NCBI GenBank assembly: GCA_023259235.1
Contig: JAHFQQ010000136.1
Coordinates: 1-9,038, forward strand
Origin: Polaromonas sp.
GTDB lineage: Bacteria; Pseudomonadota; Gammaproteobacteria; Burkholderiales; Burkholderiaceae_C
Direction of reading: 5' to 3'
DNA: 9,038 nucleotides
This document shows, in pieces, positions 1 through 5,264 of the stretch. The translations under genes and the position numbers were made by a program. Under the pieces are notes generated by a model, which did no database searches, had not been told where the DNA came from, and worked only from the letters and a program-made list of their open reading frames with translations. How positions within the stretch are numbered: position 1 is the stretch's first letter; each line of letters starts with the position of its first letter.

Positions 1-253
1 GTTTCTTCGGGTTCAAAAATCCCGCTATTCGCGCGAAGGCTCAAACTATCTAATGCATCTACCCGCATTAGGTGCTGGTTGTGTACAAGGACCGGATGCT
101 CGGTCGAGTTCAATACTTCGGCCATTTATATCCCTGAAAATGTCTTTATGTAACCTGGAGGCGGATCTGATGCACTGGTGTTGCTGCCATGTGTCCGTAA
201 CAGTATCACAATGGCATGCGGCAGAATACGCCACTGCCTGTACCTCCTCGGTG
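1..253. other. Left-edge region without a recognisable gene
   Basis: No protein family is recognisable here. Plus frame 1 is open from the left edge to a TAA at 151-153, so the tail of an upstream gene cannot be excluded, but its roughly 50 codons match nothing I know. The stretch holds a perfect 7-bp inverted repeat (CTAATGC at 50-56, GCATTAG at 65-71, 8-base loop), with no T tract after it. A longer plus-strand reading frame runs through this stretch into the transposase fragment, but its first ~65 codons (Cys/Trp/His-rich) do not look like the normal transposase N-terminus. I take the fusion as accidental. Confidence 0.4.
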
Positions 254-412
254 CGCCTGGCTTCGTTGATCGACTGGGGCGAGATCGAGCGCAGCTTTGG
301 CGCTCACTTCACCTCCACCGGTGGCCGCCCAGCACTGCCCCCGCGCCTGGTCGGTGGTCTGCTGTACCTGCAGCACACCTTCGATGCCTCCGACGAGGCG
401 GTGGTCAACACT
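254..412 (+). pseudogene. IS5-family transposase fragment, truncated at both ends
   Basis: About 53 codons resemble the N-terminal part of IS5-family (IS1478/IS1246-like) transposases. The visible blocks are RLASLIDWGEIERSFGAHF, then GGRPALPPRLVGGLLYLQHT and FDASDEAVVNT. In intact members the last block continues into a WVENPYWQ-type segment and then more than 250 residues carrying the DDE catalytic triad. Here resemblance stops abruptly at about 412, and the usual ~30-residue leader before RLASLIDW is also missing. The reading frame itself stays open to a stop near 526, but its tail is unrelated to the family. With no catalytic domain the fragment cannot encode an active transposase. It marks an old insertion and later deletion next to moaC. 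Family recognition is from memory; subgroup assignment is tentative. Confidence 0.8.
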
Positions 413-695
413 TTGCGCCTGGTTTGGGGTCACGCCACGAGCGCTGTCGATGATGTTCGCTTCGCCAACCGCCCACGCCAAGTTCACGCACGCCTAAAAA
501 CGGATTGTTCAGGGCAGACTCAGTAGCTTGTTGGGTCAAAAAGCGACGAACTTCATCAGGATTGCCTTGCCAACTGATCCGCGCCTTCCAGCGGTTTTTC
601 ATGCATACGAAACGACGCCATTTTCATTCCTTGGCGGGACGGGAATGGGGCAAACCTGCGACTCAGTCTCTGCGCAGCCTTGAATAAGTTAGTGG
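413..695. other. Degenerate intergenic stretch, possible IS 3' remnant
   Basis: No convincing gene. Short open frames exist on both strands, for example a minus-strand one of about 65 codons ending near 405, but none has a good ribosome site or a recognisable family, and they overlap one another. The plus-strand segment at about 496-525 reads KNGLFRADS in one frame. That may correspond to the extreme C-terminus or end region of an IS5-type element, which would mean the transposase core was deleted between about 412 and 495. This is tentative. No target-site duplication or terminal inverted repeat could be identified. Confidence 0.35.
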
Positions 696-1226
696 CTACG
701 CGCCCGCCCGATAGCTGCCGGATTTTCCGCCGTGCTTTTCGAGCAACTTGACCTCGGTGATGGTCATGCCGCGGTCCACCGCCTTGCACATGTCGTAGAT
801 CGTGAGTAGCGCCACGCTGATGGCGGTCAGCGCCTCCATCTCGACACCGGTGGGGCCGACGGTTTCCACCGTGGCGGTACCTGTAATGACCGCTTTTTCA
901 CTATCGATATCGTTAATAACCACTGTGTCTATTGACTCATTAGCTATAAACTCAATAGCAACTCGGGTCAATGCCAGGGGATGGCACAGGGGAATCAGGT
1001 CGCTGGTCTTCTTGGCGGCCATGATTCCCGCAACGCGCGCGATGCCCAGCACGTCGCCCTTTTTGGCACTGCCGTCCAGAATGATGTCAAGCGTCGCCCG
1101 CTTCATGACAATGCGGCCTTGTGCAACAGCGATACGATGGGTGGCCGCCTTGGCTGCCACGTCAACCATATGGGCCTGGCCCAGGCTATCGAAATGCGTG
1201 AGGGAGGAAGAAGACATTGTCGCCAT
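696..1226 (-). CDS. moaC: MoaC, cyclic pyranopterin monophosphate synthase
   Basis: MoaC turns the MoaA product (3',8-cyclo-7,8-dihydro-GTP) into cyclic pyranopterin monophosphate, the second step of molybdenum cofactor synthesis, in the cytoplasm. Family signatures are clear: HMVDV near residue 19, KKGDVLGIARVAGIMAAKKT at about 56-74, LIPLCHPL at 77-84, GVEMEALTAISVALLTIYDM at about 127-146, DRGM at 151-154 and the C-terminal KHGGKSG. The protein has 176 residues from the ATG at 1226, or 173 from the ATG at 1217, which matches the usual MSxxxLTHFD start equally well; neither has a clear Shine-Dalgarno. E. coli MoaC has about 161. Most of the excess lies between CHPL and GVEMEAL: 42 residues here, about 30 in E. 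coli, encoded by an AT-rich segment noted separately. The catalytic blocks are intact, so the enzyme is probably functional. It stands alone, divergent from the M48 protease gene. Confidence 0.95.
   Translation of the reverse strand: MATMSSSSLTHFDSLGQAHMVDVAAKAATHRIAVAQGRIVMKRATLDIILDGSAKKGDVLGIARVAGIMAAKKTSDLIPLCHPLALTRVAIEFIANESIDTVVINDIDSEKAVITGTATVETVGPTGVEMEALTAISVALLTIYDMCKAVDRGMTITEVKLLEKHGGKSGSYRAGA
897..958 (-). repeat. AT-rich, internally repetitive segment inside moaC
   Basis: Within moaC codons ~90-110 the GC content drops sharply: bases 901-960 contain 20 G/C in 60. The segment holds a perfect inverted repeat (CTATTGA at 929-935, TCAATAG at 952-958) and an imperfect 10-base direct repeat spaced 16 bases apart (ACTCATTAGC and ACTCAATAGC). 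On the coding strand it reads GCTATTGAGTTTATAGCT. From memory this resembles the GCTATT-N-ATAGCT palindromic repeats scattered between genes in Comamonadaceae genomes. It coincides with the region where this MoaC is about 12 residues longer than E. coli MoaC, so it may be a repeat captured in frame. Confidence 0.45.
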
Positions 1227-1256
1227 GCTTTTACAGAACCTTTACAACCATGCTCC

Positions 1257-1286
1257 ATCATAAGAGCATGCTCACGATTCCATCAA
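1257..1286 (-). promoter_or_regulatory. Candidate sigma-70 promoter for moaC
   Basis: Read on the minus strand, TTGATG (1286-1281; 4 of 6 to the -35 consensus) is followed after 18 bases by TATGAT (1262-1257; 5 of 6 to the -10 consensus). Transcription would start near 1250, about 24 bases before the moaC ATG at 1226. A perfect 10-bp palindrome, GAGCATGCTC (1264-1273), sits in the spacer and could be an operator, though a chance palindrome is equally possible. Confidence 0.5.
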
Positions 1287-1306
1287 CACTTCAAAGGTGC
1301 CCACTT

Positions 1307-2944
1307 TTGAACGCATCGATTCGTTCCCTGCGCAGGCCGCCAAAACTGCGGCCCGGCCTGAGCCGGCTGGCCCTGACGACCCTGTTGCTGGTGGCGCCGG
1401 TCAATTTTTCACTGGCCCAATCACCGGGCGGGGCCACTGGCGGCTCGACAGGCGCGCTGCCGACCCTGGGTGACAATTTCGAGCTGTCGGTGGCTGCCGA
1501 GCGCCGCGTTGGGGACCGTATTGCCGCGAGCATTTATCGCGATCCGGACTATATTGACGACCCGGTTCTCGGCGACTATCTCGAGAGCATCTGGCAACCG
1601 CTGCTCAAGGCTGCACGGGCGCGTGGCGAGCTTGCCGCAGAGCTCGACGAGCGTTTTGCCTGGCAGCTTTTTTTGATCCGGGACCGAACCCTCAATGCTT
1701 TTGCCTTGCCAGGTGGATATTTTGGAGTGCATCTGGGGCTGATTTCCTCGGTCAGCAATGCCGATGAAATGGCCGCCGTGTTGGGCCATGAGCTCAGCCA
1801 CGTGACGCAGCGGCATATTGCACGGCTGATCACGCAGCAGAGTCGGCAGGCCCCCCTGCTGATTGCCGCCATGATTCTGGGCGTTCTGGCTGCCAGCAAA
1901 AGCCCGGATGCAGGCAGCGCAGCCATCGTCGGCGGTCAGGCGCTTGCAGCACAGAGCCAGCTCAACTTTTCGCGCGATATGGAGCGCGAAGCAGACCGGG
2001 TCGGTTTTGGCGTCATGACCGACGCCGGGTTCGACAGCAGCGCTGAGACCAGCATGTTTGCAAAGCTGCAGCAGGCGGCGCGGCTGAACGATAACGGGGC
2101 CTTCCCCTATTTGCGCTCGCACCCGCTGACGACCCAGCGCATTGCCGAGGTGCAGGCGCGGGTGCAACTGGCGCAGGCATCTGCCGCCAAACCGACCCAG
2201 GCGCAGGAAGACGCTCAAGCCAGGGCGCATTTGCTGCACGCCATGATGGCTGCGCGCGCCCGCATTCTGGCAGCTCCGGGCGTCGATGCGCTGCGCACCA
2301 TGGTCGTTGAAGCACAGGGTGCGGTGGTTCTGCCGCAGGCGCTGGCGTCTCCCGTTTCAGCTGCCAATATTCATGACGCCGGGATTTTGTACGCAGGGGC
2401 ATTTGCGGCGGCCCAACTGCGCGATTTTGCGACTGCCCGAAGTCTTCTGGCCCGGCTCAGGCCACTTGCCTCGGGTATTGCGCGTGCAAACCAGACCGTG
2501 GACCTTCTGGCCGTTGAGGTTGATTTAATGGCGGGCGTGGTCCCGCCCACGGTGTCCAGCGTCAACATGGCAAAAACCAGCTCTCGCGCCGAGGTGCTGA
2601 TTCAGGCACGGTCCATGCTGGCCGCGCAGCGCGCACCCGAGGTATCAAACCGGCTGCAGACCTGGGTGACGGCCCACCCCAAGGATGCGCTGGCCTGGCA
2701 ACTGCTCTCGCAGGCGTATGGCAATCAAAATCAGGCGGTCCGGGCGATTCGGGCCGACGCCGAGAGCCGGGTTGCGCAACTCGACTACGCAGCGGCGCTG
2801 GACCGGCTCAAGGCCGCGCAGGCACTGATTCGCAGCGACCCTGCCAGCGCGGATTACGTGGAGGGCTCGATCATTGATGCGCGCACCCGGCAGGTCGAGC
2901 TACTTGTGAAAGAACAGGCGCTGCAAGACAAGGTCGATCACTAG
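1307..2944 (+). CDS. Secreted M48 zinc metalloprotease, BepA-like, with TPR-like tail
   Basis: The likely role is a periplasmic protease/chaperone for outer-membrane protein assembly and LPS-transport quality control, by analogy to E. coli BepA (YfgC). Numbering is from the TTG start. A basic N-terminus and hydrophobic stretch end in FSLAQ near residue 38, as in a signal peptide. The M48 domain follows: ERRVGDRIAASIYRDPDYIDDP near 65-86, LNAFALPGGYFGVHLGLI, zinc motif HELSH at 161-165, and SRDMEREAD at 222-230 whose first Glu (226) is the probable third ligand. SHPLTTQRIAE at about 271-281 carries the His equivalent to the regulatory His of BepA. From about residue 290 the protein is Ala/Leu-rich helical, consistent with TPRs (for example near WVTAHPKDALAWQLLSQAYG). 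I chose TTG 1307 because AAAGGTG lies 7 bases upstream and it gives a compact signal peptide clear of the moaC promoter. ATG 1268 or 1250 are alternatives but lack a well-placed ribosome site and give an overlong leader. Confidence 0.87.
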   Translation: MNASIRSLRRPPKLRPGLSRLALTTLLLVAPVNFSLAQSPGGATGGSTGALPTLGDNFELSVAAERRVGDRIAASIYRDPDYIDDPVLGDYLESIWQPLLKAARARGELAAELDERFAWQLFLIRDRTLNAFALPGGYFGVHLGLISSVSNADEMAAVLGHELSHVTQRHIARLITQQSRQAPLLIAAMILGVLAASKSPDAGSAAIVGGQALAAQSQLNFSRDMEREADRVGFGVMTDAGFDSSAETSMFAKLQQAARLNDNGAFPYLRSHPLTTQRIAEVQARVQLAQASAAKPTQAQEDAQARAHLLHAMMAARARILAAPGVDALRTMVVEAQGAVVLPQALASPVSAANIHDAGILYAGAFAAAQLRDFATARSLLARLRPLASGIARANQTVDLLAVEVDLMAGVVPPTVSSVNMAKTSSRAEVLIQARSMLAAQRAPEVSNRLQTWVTAHPKDALAWQLLSQAYGNQNQAVRAIRADAESRVAQLDYAAALDRLKAAQALIRSDPASADYVEGSIIDARTRQVELLVKEQALQDKVDH

Positions 2945-3253
2945 CTGAAGCACCGAGTAAAGCAGCGAGCCAATCAGGGCTGCGCCAAACCCCCGCACAC
3001 TCAGGCCCGTGACCAGACTGGCCGCGGCCCAGAACATCAACGCGTTGACGATGAACAGGAACAACCCCAGCGTCACCAGCGTGACCGGCAGTGTCAACAA
3101 GACAAGGATCGGACGCACCACCAGGTTCAGCGCGCCCAGCACCGCCGCTGCTATCAGCGCCGCGGTAAAGCTGCTTACCACTACGCCCGAATAGAGGTAC
3201 GCCACCGCCAGCAGTGCGGCGGCACTTAAAAGCCAGTTAATGAGGAGTTTCAT
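2900..3253 (-). CDS. Four-helix membrane protein, phage holin / YvlD family
   Basis: A 117-residue, almost wholly hydrophobic protein. Four membrane segments are visible at about residues 4-22, 28-58, 62-84 and 89-111. The loop motif NLVVRPILVLLTLPVTLVTL, followed by LFLFIVNALMFW and a GF-x-x-AL-x-GSLLYS segment, is typical of PF04020 (the 4-TM mycobacterial-type phage holin superfamily, B. subtilis YvlD). The name reflects topology; chromosomal members are not known to lyse cells and their function is unsettled. The frame is open upstream to 3385, but the ATG at 3253 begins at MKLLINWLL, the usual family start; the 44 extra residues are hydrophilic and unlike the family. No good Shine-Dalgarno is seen. 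The 3' end overlaps the protease gene tail to tail by 45 bases. No prophage genes are adjacent. Confidence 0.85.
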   Translation of the reverse strand: MKLLINWLLSAAALLAVAYLYSGVVVSSFTAALIAAAVLGALNLVVRPILVLLTLPVTLVTLGLFLFIVNALMFWAAASLVTGLSVRGFGAALIGSLLYSVLQLVIDLVLQRLFFHK

Positions 3254-3267
3254 GGGCTCAGAATACC

Positions 3268-3289
3268 ACCGCACCAGGCGATGTGCGGT
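3268..3289. promoter_or_regulatory. 7-bp dyad upstream of the holin-like gene
   Basis: ACCGCAC (3268-3274) and GTGCGGT (3283-3289) form a perfect 7-bp inverted repeat around an 8-base centre. It lies 15 bases upstream of the holin-like ATG and 94 bases before the divergent exporter ATG. It could be an operator serving one or both genes, or a hairpin in the leader mRNA next to the ribosome site. The plus strand continues with five As, so on the minus strand T's precede rather than follow it and it is not a terminator for the holin-like gene. Confidence 0.35.
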
Positions 3290-3383
3290 AAAAACCGACA
3301 TCGTTCCCTGCCATTGTCTTTGCGTAAACCGGCGGTGAGCCCTCGCGCCGATAATCAGCCGTTCCACTTCCACCACATTCGTC

Positions 3384-4784
3384 ATGCCCGTTCAGGATGG
3401 TTTGCCCACGCCAGCGCGTTACTACGCCATGGCGGTCATCATTCTGGGCATTGCCATGTCGGTGCTTGACGGCACCATTGTCAACCTGGCCTTGCCCGGC
3501 ATTGCGCGCGACCTGCAGGCCAGCGCGGCGCAGGCGGTCTGGGTTGTCAACGCCTATCAGGTGGCCATGCTGGCGCTGCTGCTGCCATGTGCAACCCTGG
3601 GTGACCTGGTCGGCTATCGGCGCGTGTACCTGAGTGGTCTGGTATTGTTCACGGCGGCATCACTCGGATGCGCGCTATCAAATTCACTGTTGATGCTGGC
3701 TGCGACGCGCGCCGTCCAGGGCCTGGGCGCGGCTGGCATCATGTCGGTCAATTCGGCTTTGCTGCGCCTGATTTATCCACGGCGCCTGCTGGGCCGCGGC
3801 GTGGCGATTAATTCGCTGGTGGTGGCCACGGCCGCGGTAGCCGGGCCCTCGATCGCCGCCGCCATCCTGTCGGTCGCATCGTGGCCCTGGCTGTTTGTCC
3901 TGAACCTGCCGCTGGGCGTCATTGTGTTGTGGCTGGGGTTTCGCGCGCTTCCGCCGAATTCCGCGGCCGCGCCGGTCGGGCTGCGGCTGTCATGGCTCGA
4001 CGTACTGCTCAATGCGCTCATGTTCAGTCTGGTGGTGCTCGGGGTCGATGCACTGGGCGCGCGCAGCGGATCGTCCGCCACACCTTCAGGCGTCGGCGCT
4101 GGCCTGGCCATGCTGGCGGGTGGCCTGGTGGTCGGACTGATCTACGTGCGCCGTCAGTGGGCGCAGCCATTGCCGCTGTTCCCGATGGACCTTTTGCGCA
4201 TTCCCGTGTTCGCGCTGTCGATATGCGCCTCGGTGAGTGCATTCGCGGCGCAGATGCTGGCCTACATCGCACTGCCGTTCCTGCTGCTGGATAGTTATGG
4301 GCGCTCGCCGCTGCAAGCCGGCCTGCTGATCACTGCATGGCCGCTTGCCATCGTGGTTGTGGCGCCCATCGTGGGTCGTCTGATCGGCCGTTACCCGGAC
4401 GGCCTGCTCGGCGGTATCGGCATGGCCGTCATGGCAAGCGGGCTGGCCCTGATGGCGGTCTTGCCGGCGCAGCCCGACAACGCCGCCATCGCCTGGCGCA
4501 TGGTGCTTTGCGGCATCGGTTACGGCATGTTCCAGCCACCCAACAATCACACCATCGTGACGACCCCACCTGCGCATCGTTCGGGTGGCGCCAGCGGCAT
4601 GCTGGGCACGGCACGGCTCGCCGGACAGACCCTGGGTGCGGTGTTGATGTCCATTATCTTCAGCGTCGCGGATGCCCACAATGGACGTGGGCCTGTGATT
4701 GCACTGGCGCTGGCGGCCTGCTTCGCGGTGGTGGCAGGCGCCTTCAGTTCCCTGCGCATGGGGCGAGCGCGGCCGGCCGGCTGA
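3384..4784 (+). CDS. DHA2-family MFS drug:H+ antiporter (14-TM type)
   Basis: A 466-residue inner-membrane transporter of the major facilitator superfamily, EmrB/QacA (DHA2) branch, probably exporting toxic compounds in exchange for protons. Visible signatures: LDGTIVNLALP at residues 28-38 (motif D1 of the 14-TM families), GDLVGYRR at 73-80 (motif A), RAVQGLGAAGIM at 109-120 (motif B, with the conserved Arg), and AVAGPSIAAAI at 151-161 (antiporter motif C). SWPWLFVLNLPLGV at about 166-179 is typical of EmrB-like proteins. Hydrophobic segments continue to about residue 455, compatible with 13-14 helices. The substrate cannot be read from sequence; SmvA-like quaternary compound exporters are a reasonable comparison. 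No emrA-like adaptor or regulator gene is adjacent. The ATG at 3384 has no clear ribosome site; the ATG at 3429 is an alternative but would cut into the first helix region. Confidence 0.9.
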   Translation: MPVQDGLPTPARYYAMAVIILGIAMSVLDGTIVNLALPGIARDLQASAAQAVWVVNAYQVAMLALLLPCATLGDLVGYRRVYLSGLVLFTAASLGCALSNSLLMLAATRAVQGLGAAGIMSVNSALLRLIYPRRLLGRGVAINSLVVATAAVAGPSIAAAILSVASWPWLFVLNLPLGVIVLWLGFRALPPNSAAAPVGLRLSWLDVLLNALMFSLVVLGVDALGARSGSSATPSGVGAGLAMLAGGLVVGLIYVRRQWAQPLPLFPMDLLRIPVFALSICASVSAFAAQMLAYIALPFLLLDSYGRSPLQAGLLITAWPLAIVVVAPIVGRLIGRYPDGLLGGIGMAVMASGLALMAVLPAQPDNAAIAWRMVLCGIGYGMFQPPNNHTIVTTPPAHRSGGASGMLGTARLAGQTLGAVLMSIIFSVADAHNGRGPVIALALAACFAVVAGAFSSLRMGRARPAG

Positions 4785-4830
4785 CCGAGCGGCAAGGCAA
4801 TTAAGGGGCAAATCCGGGTTTGGTCCCACC

Positions 4831-4844
4831 GGCCAACGATGGCC
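4831..4844 (+). other. Small hairpin between exporter and DUF2007 gene
   Basis: GGCCA-ACGA-TGGCC is a perfect 5-bp stem with a 4-base loop in the 82-base gap between the two genes. No T tract follows, so it is not a classical intrinsic terminator. It may simply stabilise or separate the messages. Confidence 0.3.
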
Positions 4845-4854
4845 AGCGTGTGTT

Positions 4855-4860
4855 CAGGAG
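4855..4860 (+). promoter_or_regulatory. Ribosome binding site deciding the DUF2007 start
   Basis: CAGGAG ends 6 bases before the ATG at 4867. This favours that start over the internal ATG at 4933, where the conserved domain begins and which has only GGGG close upstream. Confidence 0.6.
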
Positions 4861-4866
4861 TGAGCC

Positions 4867-5244
4867 ATGAGTAGCCCAAACCGCCCCGACGAGTTGGCAA
4901 TGAATGCCGCCTTTTCTGTCCTACACTGGGGCATGCTCAGGCTGACCCGCGCCCCCAATATTGCGATTGCCGCGCTGTGGGCTGATGCATTGCTGCAGGC
5001 CGGCTTTGAAGCCAGCGTGCAGCGCTACTTTCTGGGCAGTGTCGCGGGTGAGTTGCCGCCTGACCAGTGCCTGCCCGAAGTATGGCTCACGCATGATGCT
5101 GATGAACCGCGTGCGCGCGAGCTGCTCCATGCACTGCAGAACATGCCGCAGCGACGCTGGCACTGCGCCTGCGGGGAACTCGTCGAAGGGGGGTTCGAGC
5201 AGTGCTGGCACTGCGGCGCGGCCATGCCCGAGGTGATCCGCTGA
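4867..5244 (+). CDS. DUF2007 domain protein with C-terminal zinc ribbon
   Basis: A 125-residue, probably cytoplasmic protein. Residues ~23-90 (MLRLTRAPNIAIAALWADAL, then GFEASVQRYFLGSVAGELPP and PEVWLTHDADEPRARELL) fit DUF2007 (PF09413), a small alpha/beta domain called a putative signal-transducing protein; its function is unknown. A C-terminal zinc ribbon follows with Cys 100, 102, 113 and 116 (CxC-x10-CxxC: CACGE and CWHCG). The first 22 residues are outside the domain, but the strong ribosome site at 4855-4860 supports translation from 4867; many relatives would start at MLRLTRAPN (4933). It lies 82 bases after the exporter gene on the same strand, so it could be cotranscribed. Its stop codon lies inside the hairpin of the terminator that ends this transcript. 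Confidence 0.82.
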   Translation: MSSPNRPDELAMNAAFSVLHWGMLRLTRAPNIAIAALWADALLQAGFEASVQRYFLGSVAGELPPDQCLPEVWLTHDADEPRARELLHALQNMPQRRWHCACGELVEGGFEQCWHCGAAMPEVIR

Positions 5245-5264
5245 ACCAGCGTTTTCTGTTTTCT
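5239..5264 (+). terminator. Intrinsic terminator after the DUF2007 gene
   Basis: CGCTG (5239-5243), loop AAC, CAGCG (5247-5251), then TTTTCTGTTTTCT (5252-5264). The stem is short, but the T-rich tail is right for a plus-strand intrinsic terminator. The TGA stop of the upstream gene (5242-5244) is part of the stem, and the T tract reaches the last codon of the convergent purB. The minus strand has no T tract after the stem, so it would not terminate purB. Confidence 0.65.

Noticed and set aside
8..26. tRNA-like T-arm (GGGTTCAAAAATCCC)
   Set aside because: The loop is two bases too long for a T-loop, and no acceptor stem, anticodon arm or CCA can be fitted around it.
53..526. A complete 157-residue protein gene containing the transposase segment
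   Set aside because: Only codons for 254-412 resemble a known family; both flanks are unlike the transposase and no ribosome site is seen.
206..602. Minus-strand open frames opposite the IS remnant
   Set aside because: No family resemblance, no ribosome sites, and they overlap the recognisable transposase fragment on the other strand.
1217..1306. Extended protease N-terminus from TTG 1217, ATG 1250 or ATG 1268
   Set aside because: It would precede the signal peptide with an overlong leader, lacks a well-placed ribosome site, and overlaps the likely moaC promoter; ATG 1268 remains possible.
2900..3253. Prophage lysis cassette
   Set aside because: No endolysin, spanin or other phage gene is nearby; chromosomal proteins of this family occur widely outside phages.
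2900..3385. 161-residue version of the holin-like protein
   Set aside because: The extra 44 N-terminal residues are hydrophilic and unlike the family, whose start fits ATG 3253.
4086..4829. Long minus-strand frame (247 codons) opposite the exporter
   Set aside because: A His/Arg/Gln-rich shadow frame typical of GC-rich genes; the plus strand has clear transporter motifs.
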